64,000 nucleotides of DNA. Origin: Bacillus ndiopicus (GTDB taxonomy: Bacteria; Bacillota; Bacilli; Bacillales_A; Planococcaceae). Shown piece by piece: positions 17,283 through 25,748 of the stretch (position 1 is the stretch's first letter; every line of letters starts with the position of its first letter). The stretch covers positions 397,091 to 461,090 of the forward strand of contig NZ_HG964404.1 in the NCBI RefSeq assembly GCF_000612805.1, in the 5' to 3' direction. The position numbers were made by a program, and so were the translations under genes. Under the pieces are notes generated by a model. The model searched no databases and was not told the DNA's origin. It saw nothing but the letters and a program-made list of their open reading frames with translations.

Positions 17283-18176
17283 CTATGATTTCTTTTTAAT
17301 TGGTACATATATTTCCATGACTGCATTTTCTAAACCATGACAACGTTCATCGTAAAACTCAAAGTCTATTTTTGTTTCATCAAAAACATATTCACTGTCT
17401 TGAAACCATTCTTCAAAAATATATTTCCATGTTGCCTTTACAACTTCTGATAATGGGTCTGTATTGTATGTTGCTGCTGTTGCAACATTGTCAATAGGCG
17501 GGGTTGTAAAAACTGCATATTCCGCTTTTGGAACATCAATTGTCATCATATCCGACGTTACCTTTGAATAATCATCAACAATAACGCCGAACAAATATTT
17601 GACATTACTTTCATTAGATGAAGATACGCAAATCCCAACTTCTCCATGCTTTGGTGGATTCAATTTTTCATACATTTTGCTCTCTAAATTTTCACCAGTA
17701 TAAGTATCCCAGTATGCAGCAATGTCTTTCGTATACCCCTTTGAGATTTTGGTTTTGATTCCATAACCGGCAACTTTAAAAGCAGATTTTTTAGTAAAGA
17801 TAGGGTTCATGTTACAACTTTCAATTTTCAAGCTATTTTCGCTTCTTTGTAAGCTATTGTTTCTAGCAATATAAACAGTTGGACTATAACCAAATTCTTT
17901 CCGAAAAGCTTTGGAAAACCCACTTGCTGTTTTAAAACCATAATCAAAAGCAATGTCAATAATTTTCCTGTTTGATAGAAGTTCTTCTCTAGCTTGAATT
18001 AATCTTTTTTTACGAACATAATCCATAAGAGGTGTTCCTTGAAAGATACTGAAAACTCTGCAAAAGTGGAAAACAGAATAGCCTACATGTTCTGCAATCT
18101 CATTTGCGGTAAGTTCTTCCTTAATGTGCATTTCAATATATGTGATACTACGCTTAATGTCATCTTTATAATTCAA
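17283..18176 (-). CDS. AraC-family regulator with GyrI-like effector domain
   Basis: 297 aa. Residues 1-105 hold two helix-turn-helix motifs (TANEIAEHVGYSVFHFCRVF and IIDIAFDYGFKTASGFSKAF), ending with the AraC signature EFGYSPTVYI. Residues 130-297 match a GyrI-like/effector-binding domain (FKVAGYGIKTKISKG, then YFDERCHG-type C-terminus here reading FYDERCHGLENAVMEIYVPI). TTG at 18176 is the likely start, 8 nt after GGGAGG. Layout resembles multidrug-sensing regulators such as Rob/BmrR-type sensors. Likely controls itself and the methyltransferase. Confidence 0.88.
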   Translation of the reverse strand: MNYKDDIKRSITYIEMHIKEELTANEIAEHVGYSVFHFCRVFSIFQGTPLMDYVRKKRLIQAREELLSNRKIIDIAFDYGFKTASGFSKAFRKEFGYSPTVYIARNNSLQRSENSLKIESCNMNPIFTKKSAFKVAGYGIKTKISKGYTKDIAAYWDTYTGENLESKMYEKLNPPKHGEVGICVSSSNESNVKYLFGVIVDDYSKVTSDMMTIDVPKAEYAVFTTPPIDNVATAATYNTDPLSEVVKATWKYIFEEWFQDSEYVFDETKIDFEFYDERCHGLENAVMEIYVPIKKKS

Positions 18177-18212
18177 TGTACCAACCTCCCTTCTTCTGTA
18201 TGGCGAATTCAT

Positions 18213-18608
18213 TATAACAATTTGTAAAATTAGATGCTGTTCCGTTTTTGCTAAAAAACTGTTTACATTTTTTTTGCTCTTTAAAATTTCAAGATACTGC
18301 TTCAGCCTAATAAAAAAGGAATCTTTAGATAATGAACAATCACTTTTGTTCGTTCTAATGGGTAAGAAAAGGGATATTTCTATTCTATTTTTAGGGTATT
18401 CTTTCTCTGCTAACTTGCACCATTAGCTGAAGAAGAATCCTTTCCACAACAGCTATGCCCCTTATAAAATAAAAATAATCACCTCATTTAATATGCCCAT
18501 TGAATTGGAGGTGCCTTATTATAAAAAAGGAAATGAATTTATACTTTATCGGATGGTGTTTATGGTAGTAATTGTCTCTGTATCGATTGATTCTGTTTAG
18601 CAAGAAAA
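18213..18608. other. spacer with no recognisable gene
   Basis: No supported coding region. One short plus-strand stretch near 18525-18600 (ending VVIVSVSIDSV then stop) looks like the tail of a membrane protein but has no start or family match. Confidence 0.5.
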
Positions 18609-19262
18609 TCATCCAACTATTACTTGAAGTGCATCAATCAGCTTTTTTGCGTTTGCTATGGCATCTTGAAAAGCATTTTCATCAACTTTGTATATGATAA
18701 CTGCCGAAATTCGTATGCCAGGAGCAACCATTTTGGAAAAACTCATCATATACAATGTATTTTGAGGTTGTTGGCTGAACAAGGTAGGTAGTGGACCACC
18801 ACGATACCTAAATTTGCCATTGTAATCATCTTCTACAATCCAAAATTGATCCTGCGCAGATTTTTGCAGCAATTGTTTCCTACGTGGCTCAGACATAATG
18901 ACACCAACTGCACATTGATGAGAAGGCGTAACAAAAACAAGTTTGATTTGTGGATGAATACAATCTACTAGTATTCCGTACTCATCAAGAGGCACCGAAA
19001 AAACATTCATGTGCCGATATTTCATGGTCATCCAGGTAGCAGGAAATCCAAGATCTTCAACAGAAACCATTTCTCCTTCATTTAAAAATGCTTGGGCAAT
19101 GAGATCTATGCTATGCTGCACACCTAAAGTTAAGATAATTTGATCAATATCTACATGAATACCTCTTTCAAATGTCAGGTAACGTTGAATCTGTTCACGT
19201 AGCGGTGTGAAACCATAAGTGTTGCCATAACCCCAATTGTTCAGATCTGCTTCTGCTTTATG
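18609..19262 (-). pseudogene. MocR-type (GntR/aminotransferase) regulator remnant
   Basis: The frame is open without start from about 19262 and reads as the PLP aminotransferase-like domain of a MocR/PdxR regulator: NWGYGNTYGFTPLREQIQRY, ILTLGVQHSIDLIAQAFLNE, VEDLGFPATW, FVTPSHQCAVGVIMSEPRRK, IVEDDYNGKFRY and SFSKMVAPGIRISAVI, where the PLP lysine is the K of SFSKM. The N-terminal winged helix is missing and the C-terminus is cut about 80-100 residues short. Its upstream side joins a piece of topB at about 19262. Not functional as a whole regulator. Confidence 0.8.
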
Positions 19263-19433
19263 TGGAATTCATAGCGTTCCGGCATCATTGGCAACACTGT
19301 TAAATCCCATTTCTTCCATTCTTTTATATATTCATGTGGCTCTTTTAGCTCCACAACATGTCCTACAAACGAAGCAAAGTCAATTGTATATGGTAGCTGC
19401 ATACGCTTGTAAACCTTTTCAATATCTCGCAAA
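19262..19433 (-). repeat. partial duplicate of the topB 5' end
   Basis: Translates to MRDIEKVYKRMQLPYTIDFA and so on for 59 residues, with only four differences from topB codons starting at its MRDIEK (15420-15443 region). Homology stops at the EcoRI-like GAATTC near 19263 and at TCTCGCA near 19433. It is about 4 kb from the parent gene and in the same orientation, fused to the MocR remnant. A non-functional recombination scar. Confidence 0.9.
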
Positions 19434-19507
19434 AGTACAGCCTGTTAATACGGGATAAAGCCGGGCATTCATTTTCAAGATTCAGTCTGAAGATGACTTG
19501 AATAGCG

Positions 19508-20662
19508 TTAATACTTTTTAGTAGTAGAACATTCTTTATATCTAAATCGCCATACTCTCCTAAACATACTTTCTATTTTTCTATAACGAATTGGTTGCTC
19601 TATAAACTTCCAAGAAATCGATGCGATTAGAAGAGTAATTCCAATTTGTATAAGAATATGAGGTATGGAATTTTCTCCACCTGAATGTGGTAAGAACAAA
19701 ACTAAGACTGGGTAATGCCAAATGTAAATTCCATATGAACGAACACCAAGCCATTGTAACGTCCTACATCCCAAAATACGAGTAATCCAAGTTGATGGGT
19801 GAACCGCCGCAGCTATAACTATAACCGAAGCAATACTTTGAAGAACCATCCCACCACGGTAAAGAAAAGCCTCATACTGATTGGTCTGCCAAATCATCCA
19901 AAATAAAAAAGCAAAACTTATTCCCCCACCTATATCCAAAGAAAAACGCAGATATTTGTTATTTGCAACCTTCCCCTCAAACATTTTACTAGGTAAGCAA
20001 AATGCGAGTGCCGCTCCAATCAGCAATGCAAACGCACGAGTATCTGTCCCGAAATATACTCTGCTTGTGTCCATTAACCCAGGTTGATAAAGGAATGCCA
20101 TTCCTAATACGGAAGCTAACGTACCAACAAGGATAAACGCAATAAACAGCTTGCGGTTATGAACGAAACGGAGTCCAAGTAAGAGCAAGATTGGCCAAAC
20201 CAGATAAAACTGCTCCTCGATTGCAAGTGACCAGAAATGCAATAGAGGTGAAGGTTCTCCAAAATTAGAGAAGTAGCCGACATCGTTAAAAATGAACCAC
20301 CAATTAATCACATAAAAAAACGAAGCTAAAAAGTCACCCCATAGGTTTTCTAATCTTGAAAAGTTAAATAGCAATAGCCATACCGCCACTACAAACAATA
20401 CTAAAATTTGTCCTGGTAAAAGGCGTCTAACTCGTTTGACCCAAAAATGACGTAAATTAACCTTCCCTGTATTCACCCATTCCATAATCAAAAGATCTGT
20501 AATGAGATATCCAGATAAGACAAAGAATATGCCTACACCTAGAAATCCCCCAGACGCCCATTCAAAATCAAGATGATAGAGGATTACTACAAATACAGCG
20601 AGCGCTCTTATCCCATCTAACCCTGGCATATAGCGATTTTTCTTAATTTTATTTCCACCCAT
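19508..20662 (-). CDS. acyltransferase family 3 (OafA/YrhL-type) membrane protein
   Basis: 384 aa with about ten membrane segments. Begins with the family signature YMPGLDGIRALAVFVVILYH (catalytic-type His at its end), then FFVLSGYLI and VRRLLPGQ, and later LWHFWSLAIEEQFYLVWPI-type motif here reading LLHFWSLAIEEQFYLVWP. Moves acyl groups across or onto envelope glycans, usually O-acetylation. ATG at 20662 lies 7 nt after the SGNH gene's stop, with GGAGG within that stop region, so the two genes are coupled. Lacks its own SGNH domain, which is supplied by the upstream gene. Confidence 0.88.
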   Translation of the reverse strand: MGGNKIKKNRYMPGLDGIRALAVFVVILYHLDFEWASGGFLGVGIFFVLSGYLITDLLIMEWVNTGKVNLRHFWVKRVRRLLPGQILVLFVVAVWLLLFNFSRLENLWGDFLASFFYVINWWFIFNDVGYFSNFGEPSPLLHFWSLAIEEQFYLVWPILLLLGLRFVHNRKLFIAFILVGTLASVLGMAFLYQPGLMDTSRVYFGTDTRAFALLIGAALAFCLPSKMFEGKVANNKYLRFSLDIGGGISFAFLFWMIWQTNQYEAFLYRGGMVLQSIASVIVIAAAVHPSTWITRILGCRTLQWLGVRSYGIYIWHYPVLVLFLPHSGGENSIPHILIQIGITLLIASISWKFIEQPIRYRKIESMFRRVWRFRYKECSTTKKY

Positions 20663-20669
20663 CTCTACT

Positions 20670-21323
20670 TTATCCTCCGTTATTTTCGGAAGATTCAATT
20701 TGTTTTTTAATATAGTTCAAGTAAATAGGATAAAAATCCGCCTTGAAATGTATTCCATCTTCTTTATATAGATCCTGATTTTTTTCGAAAATAGAAGACA
20801 GGTCGATATAATTAATCTTCTCGGTTACCGCCATTTTTTCGAGTCCCTTATTATAGTCCGATATATTTTTATAGCGTGGTTCCGCCTTTATTGCCTCTTT
20901 TGTCACAAATGGAACCGATAAAACATGTATCTTCACATTTGGTAGCTGTGTCTTTATTTTTTCTATTAATACGGCGTAATTATCCAGTGACTCTTTCTGA
21001 GGATTGTCTACAGGGAATAACAAGTCATCTGAACCCAACATGATATATACATGTTCTGGGTTCTGATTTACAATATTATCAACTTCTTGAATGGCGAATA
21101 AAGCAGTTGCACCTGCATTAGCAATAACATTAGTCTCCTCCAACAAATCAGATAAACCTATTAAAAGTGAATCACCCAAAAAAACACTTTTACCATAAAA
21201 AGATTTATACGGGGCCTTCGCATCAATAGTAACTATTTCCTTTTCAATTTGATTGTTTCCGCAGGCCGTAGCAAATACTGCAAAGACCCCAATAAACACA
21301 CTTAGAAAAATTTTTTTCGTCAT
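20670..21323 (-). CDS. SGNH-hydrolase lipoprotein
   Basis: 217 aa. Signal peptide with lipobox FATAC, so it is likely lipid-anchored outside. SGNH blocks: VFLGDSLLIG (Ser), NAGATALF (Gly), MLGSDDLLF (block III, with Ser-Asp rather than the common G-x-N-D), and DGIHFKADFY (Asp and His). Together with the acyltransferase gene it makes a split version of OatA-like O-acetyltransferases, where the membrane part passes acetyl to the SGNH part. AGGAGG precedes the ATG. Its promoter carries three 11-bp repeats. Confidence 0.85.
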   Translation of the reverse strand: MTKKIFLSVFIGVFAVFATACGNNQIEKEIVTIDAKAPYKSFYGKSVFLGDSLLIGLSDLLEETNVIANAGATALFAIQEVDNIVNQNPEHVYIMLGSDDLLFPVDNPQKESLDNYAVLIEKIKTQLPNVKIHVLSVPFVTKEAIKAEPRYKNISDYNKGLEKMAVTEKINYIDLSSIFEKNQDLYKEDGIHFKADFYPIYLNYIKKQIESSENNGG

Positions 21324-21392
21324 AACAAATTACCTCCTAATTTTTTTGATTAAAGAACACTGTGATGTCCTTTATCTTTTACAATAGAAAGA

Positions 21393-21432
21393 TTAATATA
21401 ACGAAATAAAGATGAGGTCAAGACGAGGTCAA
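21393..21432 (-). promoter_or_regulatory. promoter with three tandem 11-bp direct repeats
   Basis: On the minus strand TTGACCTCGTC, TTGACCTCATC and TTTATTTCGTT follow each other without gaps (21432 to 21400). TTGACC (21416-21421) with a 17-nt spacer to TATTAA (21393-21398) forms a sigma-A promoter inside the repeats. Near-identical repeats stand before the response regulator gene at 24212-24233. Eleven-bp direct repeats are typical binding sites of OmpR-family regulators. Confidence 0.65.
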
Positions 21433-21644
21433 TATCATTTAAAAAAAGAGAAATGTTGTTGTGACTAAAGACACACTGAAAGGACTATGAAAATAGGAAG
21501 TTTTGGTGTCGCGGATATTATGTAGATACAATAGGACGAACGGAAAAATCATTCAGGAATTTATAAAAAATCACTTTCCTTTCAAATAACCCACAAACAA
21601 TGATATTCCTCACATAGCAAGGGGTTTTCAAATGATAAAAAAAA

Positions 21645-21673
21645 CATCCGTTCAAAGGACCTTTGAACAGATG
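21645..21673 (-). terminator. terminator of the two-component operon
   Basis: CATCCGTTCAAAGG and CCTTTGAACAGATG form the stem; on the minus strand eight T follow. Lies after the histidine kinase stop. Confidence 0.85.
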
Positions 21674-21705
21674 GCACAAAAATTAGAAGTTTCCAATAAA
21701 AACAT

Positions 21706-23478
21706 CTACAATTTTTTATTTAAATAAAAGTAAAACAGCACTCCATTTTCTGTATTCGATACACCATACTGAGTACCATGAAGCTCTAAAATATTTTTCG
21801 AAATAGCAAGCCCTAATCCCGTTCCACCTTGCGAACGTTGACGTGACGTATCAGCACGATAAAAACGATCCCATATTTTCTCTAAATGTTCCTGAGCAAT
21901 ATGTGCCCCCTGATTCTCCACACATACTTTAATACGTTCGTTGTCCTCTATCGTAGAAATCATAATATTTTTATTTTCTGTCGTGTAATTAATCGCATTG
22001 GTAATAAAATTCGTTAAAACTTGTTCTATTCGGTGTTGATTTGCAACTACCATAATGCTAGAAAGTTGTTTATGAACATGTAATTGCTTATTCAATATGT
22101 CGATTTCCAATTGCTCACATATATACTCAATGACTTGGTCGATATAGAAGTCATGCATCTCCATTTTATACGTACCAGACTCAAATTTTGCTAATTCGAG
22201 CATATCAACAATGAGAATATTCATTTTATCTACTTCTTTTGCCATTGCCTTAAAATAATAATCTTTTTTATTACTCGCAACACCATCTTCCAAAATGGAG
22301 ATACAACTCTTCATAATACTTAAAGGTGTCTTTAATTCATGAGAAACACCAGAAATAAATTCTTTTCGAGTATTTTCTAATTGCTTTTCCTTCTCTATAT
22401 CTTGATGCAACTGATTAATATACGAATGCAAGGTTTTGGAAAGTGTATTAATATTGCATGATAAAGTACCAATCTCATCTTTTGTTTTAATAGGTATTGT
22501 CTCTGAAAAATCCAAGTTTGCTATCTTGTTTGTAGTATCATTTATTTGTAATAATGGTTTAGCGATTATTTTTGAATAATAGAATGATGCAAGAACAATA
22601 AGTAGTAGCACTAATATAATTAGATATATATAATATTCAGCTAACATTTGAACTGCTTCATCAACTGGTTGTAATGATGTCATAGCAAAAATATAAGTTG
22701 TTTCGCCAGTCGTATCTTTTATGGGGCTAATAAATATTTTGTAGTTAATATTATTTTCTTCATAGTCCTTTGTTTCTGCATTACTATTTCGATTTCCATT
22801 TGAAATTAAATCGACTTGAAATTGTTTTATTCTATCGATAACCACACGATTTGTATAGATGTTTGAACCCTCGGGTAAGTGTAAATTCTTAATGGCTCCT
22901 GTTAAATATAATGGAGATTCCCCTTGAAAAGTAGGTACTACAGCTTTTTTGCCATATAACTTTTCAGATAGCTGCCTATTCTCTAATGCAACATTCGAAT
23001 TTTCTAGTGTTAAAATTGTTGGAATTATCAAATCATCTTTTTTCACTCCGTCAACAATAATACCTTTCCCCTGTTCAAAATCAAATTTTAACCTTTGCAA
23101 ATCTTCTAATCCAGTGAAGCTATATAATGGGATGTTAATTACACAATTAGAAAAATCATTATTTTGAGAAGAGTCTAGTTGGATTTCTACAGAAAAATCA
23201 TTTGAGTATTTAATATTTCCTACTTTATCTAATGTTACAATCCATGTCGTATTTTCTTGATAAAAATCCTGCTCAAGCTTTTGAACTGTTGGTACATCTT
23301 CTTCTGCCTTTAAGTACTCTTCCTTAAAAGATTGAATGCTCTTTTCGATATCATTTACTTTTTGGTTTGCATAGTATTGCTTGAAAAATACGGTCTGCCC
23401 TATAAATATAGTCACTAAAATAAGCATACATAATGAGGTTGTTAGCATAAATAATTTTGATACAATGCCGATTTTCAT
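21706..23478 (-). CDS. sensor histidine kinase
   Basis: 590 aa. One membrane segment at 10-30, an extracellular sensor of about 240 residues, second segment near 280-300, HAMP linker, then HisKA with FISGVSHELKTPLSIMK (phospho-His near 376) and HATPase with NFITNAINYTTENKN, DRFYRADTSRQRSQGGTGLG. The ATG overlaps the regulator's stop by 4 nt (ATGA). The large sensor has no recognised fold. Partner of the OmpR-type regulator; likely detects an envelope or extracellular signal. Confidence 0.93.
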   Translation of the reverse strand: MKIGIVSKLFMLTTSLCMLILVTIFIGQTVFFKQYYANQKVNDIEKSIQSFKEEYLKAEEDVPTVQKLEQDFYQENTTWIVTLDKVGNIKYSNDFSVEIQLDSSQNNDFSNCVINIPLYSFTGLEDLQRLKFDFEQGKGIIVDGVKKDDLIIPTILTLENSNVALENRQLSEKLYGKKAVVPTFQGESPLYLTGAIKNLHLPEGSNIYTNRVVIDRIKQFQVDLISNGNRNSNAETKDYEENNINYKIFISPIKDTTGETTYIFAMTSLQPVDEAVQMLAEYYIYLIILVLLLIVLASFYYSKIIAKPLLQINDTTNKIANLDFSETIPIKTKDEIGTLSCNINTLSKTLHSYINQLHQDIEKEKQLENTRKEFISGVSHELKTPLSIMKSCISILEDGVASNKKDYYFKAMAKEVDKMNILIVDMLELAKFESGTYKMEMHDFYIDQVIEYICEQLEIDILNKQLHVHKQLSSIMVVANQHRIEQVLTNFITNAINYTTENKNIMISTIEDNERIKVCVENQGAHIAQEHLEKIWDRFYRADTSRQRSQGGTGLGLAISKNILELHGTQYGVSNTENGVLFYFYLNKKL

Positions 23479-24161
23479 GCTTTACCCTCAAATTTATAAC
23501 CAGCCCGAATAACAGTTACAATACAATTTGCTTTATTACCTAATTTATTTCGTAAATTACGGATATGACTATTAACTGTGCGATCATCACCAGCAAATTC
23601 ATACCCCCAAATTTTAATGATTAGTTGTTCCCGCGTAATAATAATCCCTAGATTTTGCATTAAATATGTTAATATTTCAAACTCCGTGTATGTCAAACTT
23701 ATATTTTCACCATCTACCATCAATGTACGTGAAGGTAAATGGACATGAATACCATTATTAATTAAAGTATCTTCATTAGGTACATTACCCACTTGAGAAT
23801 ATCGACTTTCAATTAATCGTTTTACTCTCGCTAATAAAATTGGCGGACTATATGGTTTTGTAATATAATCATCAGCACCTAATTGAAAACCAAGTAACGT
23901 ATCATCCTCATCCACACGAGCTGTCAACATAATAATAGGAACGCTAGATGACTTGCGAATTCGTCTACAAACAGACCATCCATCTAACTGTGGCAACATA
24001 ATATCCAAAATAATTAAATGTACTTCATGTTCTTCAAAAATAGCCGAAGCTTCATTTCCATTAACTGCTTCCAATACTTCAAAACCTTCATTTAGTAAAT
24101 AATCTTTAGCTATTTCTCGTAAAATATCTTCATCTTCTACTATTAGTATTGTTTTTTGCAT
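23475..24161 (-). CDS. OmpR-family response regulator
   Basis: 228 aa. Receiver domain MQKTILIVEDED, phospho-acceptor Asp in IILDIMLPQLDGW near residue 52, LTAR and the Lys of ITKPYSP; C-terminal winged helix with EFEILTYLMQNLG and DDRTVNSHIRNLRNKLG. ATG at 24161 chosen for AGGGAG four nt before it. Leads the operon with the kinase. Two 11-bp repeats at 24212-24233 suggest autoregulation, and the same repeats precede the SGNH/acyltransferase operon. Confidence 0.93.
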   Translation of the reverse strand: MQKTILIVEDEDILREIAKDYLLNEGFEVLEAVNGNEASAIFEEHEVHLIILDIMLPQLDGWSVCRRIRKSSSVPIIMLTARVDEDDTLLGFQLGADDYITKPYSPPILLARVKRLIESRYSQVGNVPNEDTLINNGIHVHLPSRTLMVDGENISLTYTEFEILTYLMQNLGIIITREQLIIKIWGYEFAGDDRTVNSHIRNLRNKLGNKANCIVTVIRAGYKFEGKA

Positions 24162-24211
24162 TTTTCTCCCTCGCCATATCATTAAAAGTTAATACCATTT
24201 AAGAATACCCC

Positions 24212-24233
24212 AACGAGATAAAGATGAGATAAA
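24212..24233 (-). promoter_or_regulatory. two tandem 11-bp direct repeats before the response regulator gene
   Basis: Minus-strand TTTATCTCATC and TTTATCTCGTT are adjacent. They match the repeats at 21400-21421 in 19 of 22 positions. A TATTAA lies 18-23 nt further downstream. Proposed binding site of the response regulator itself. Confidence 0.6.
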
Positions 24234-24248
24234 GATTTTATCTTGCTG

Positions 24249-24413
24249 CTATTGATTCCAGAGGTTCATAGTCGCTTGAATTGCAGTAGCATTAAGAATT
24301 AAAGCAATCATACCAATGATTACAATTCCTTAAAACGGAATTCTCCAACCAAAAACTTCACTTATATACGTTCCAACAGGTGCTCTGATTGCAGTGGCAA
24401 GACCTTTTTGCTG
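24249..24413 (-). pseudogene. MFS transporter remnant
   Basis: About 54 codons read GLATAIRAPVGTYISEVFGW, RIPF, a stop, then GIVIIGMIALILNATAIQAT. This resembles the middle of a DHA1-type MFS transporter (the GTYISEVFGWR region followed by a membrane helix). There is no start, an internal stop and both ends are lost; the next gene's 3' end abuts it. Dead fragment. Confidence 0.6.
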
Positions 24414-24415
24414 AA

Positions 24416-25177
24416 TCAAGATAAACACACCTTTAATCTTTTCATCGCGGAGTGCACCGTTAATCGATGGAAGGCAATTAACTGCCCTTTGAAAACAACC
24501 GCATACACTCCGTATGGTGTTGGAGATTGTTGTAACAATTGCTCTCTGCTTGTTAATGGGATTATTTGTGCTTTTACATTTAATTTCTCAGCAGCCAGTA
24601 ACACATTATCCTTTGCGACATCAATAAAAGGGCATTGCGCCGTTTGAAAAATTGTTAACTCCTGCACATGCTGTACTCGCTCCTCCCAATTGCTCGGGAA
24701 ATACGGCTTTGGTTGTTTGTTAAAGGCATAAACAAGCAACTCAAAATCATCCAATGCACAGTCTATTTGCTCAAAGCCCCACTTGATAAAAATATCTTTG
24801 CTCGGCGTCCAAGAAGTGCCTGCATTCGTTACTACGACAACCCCATTTTTATTTTGTGCTTTAGCATCCTCAATACAAGCTTGGATTAACTTTGAAGCAT
24901 AGCCTTTACCTGTTATACCTACCCATAAGCAATGAATCATCATATAATTTTCTCCATAAACGACCCTAGACGATTGCTCAATTGGAGTATATTCGATAAA
25001 GCCTGCCTGCTTCTCACCTTCCATCAATTTTATATATTGTAACCCCTGCTGAAATTGTTGCCGCATCCATTCGCTTTTATCTTGATAACCTATAGCACCT
25101 TTGTCACTTCGTAAACAGTAGCAGCCCTCAGATACCAGGCTTTGCTCATTTAGCTTTATCATTTTCACCAGTGTCAT
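24416..25177 (-). CDS. GNAT N-acetyltransferase, YoaP-like
   Basis: 253 aa. Residues 1-150 hold a GNAT fold with HCLWVGITGKGYASKLIQAC (acetyl-CoA loop variant of Q/R-x-x-G-x-G/A). Residues 160-245 form a second, YoaP-type C-terminal domain with thioredoxin-like start FQTAQCPFIDV and TPYGVYAVVFKGQ. Length equals B. subtilis YoaP. ATG preceded by GGGGG. The last residues (HSAMKRLKVCLS) look unrelated and may come from joining to the MFS remnant, so the C-terminus may be slightly damaged. Substrate unknown. Confidence 0.8.
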   Translation of the reverse strand: MTLVKMIKLNEQSLVSEGCYCLRSDKGAIGYQDKSEWMRQQFQQGLQYIKLMEGEKQAGFIEYTPIEQSSRVVYGENYMMIHCLWVGITGKGYASKLIQACIEDAKAQNKNGVVVVTNAGTSWTPSKDIFIKWGFEQIDCALDDFELLVYAFNKQPKPYFPSNWEERVQHVQELTIFQTAQCPFIDVAKDNVLLAAEKLNVKAQIIPLTSREQLLQQSPTPYGVYAVVFKGQLIAFHRLTVHSAMKRLKVCLS

Positions 25178-25285
25178 CTTTATCCCCCAATATTTCCTAT
25201 ATAATACTTTAAGTATACATTTTCTCTATTCCATCTGCATTATCAAATGCTATAATGCAACTATGTGTAATTGAGGGGGGTAACT

Positions 25286-25687
25286 ATGGGATTTGGAAAA
25301 CGTACTATTTTTTGGCTTGTGCCACTTGGCATTCTAGGGGCTTTGATTTATTTTTATGGTCCAAAGGATGATATTACTAACAATAAATACATAGATGAAA
25401 TGAAGCAAATATCGTTAAGTGAAACGAATGCAACGTCAATCGAGGAAGTATTTAATCACTATTGCGAAAAAGGTAAATGGGTCTTTTTTAAAACTCAACG
25501 CGAACAGGCCGTTGTTGAATTTAAAGGTAAATGTATGATTAATAATGAAAATCAACCAATTAATATGCAATTTTTAGTTGGTAATAAGGATAGCGATTAC
25601 CAACTTGGCGCGTTGCTTATTAATAATCTTCAACAAACAACAGAAGAGCGCACGAAGTTTATTGACTATTTATACGAAAATTTATAA
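25286..25687 (+). CDS. small membrane-anchored hypothetical protein
   Basis: 133 aa. An N-terminal hydrophobic segment (FWLVPLGILGALIYFYG) is followed by a soluble part of about 105 residues with no recognised domain. GAGGGGGG precedes the ATG at 25286; the frame is open five codons upstream. Divergent from the YoaP-like gene; followed by a 39-bp palindromic repeat that can terminate it. Confidence 0.6.
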   Translation: MGFGKRTIFWLVPLGILGALIYFYGPKDDITNNKYIDEMKQISLSETNATSIEEVFNHYCEKGKWVFFKTQREQAVVEFKGKCMINNENQPINMQFLVGNKDSDYQLGALLINNLQQTTEERTKFIDYLYENL

Positions 25688-25695
25688 TAATGAGC

Positions 25696-25734
25696 TTGTC
25701 TGAAAAGCGGCGTGTCTACCCGCTTTTCGGACAA
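25696..25734. repeat. 39-bp palindromic repeat, copy C (possible bidirectional terminator)
   Basis: TTGTCTGAAAAGCGG and CCGCTTTTCGGACAA form a nearly perfect stem. It separates two converging genes. Same family as 329-367 and 10259-10297. Confidence 0.8.
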
Positions 25735-25748
25735 TTCAACATACATTT

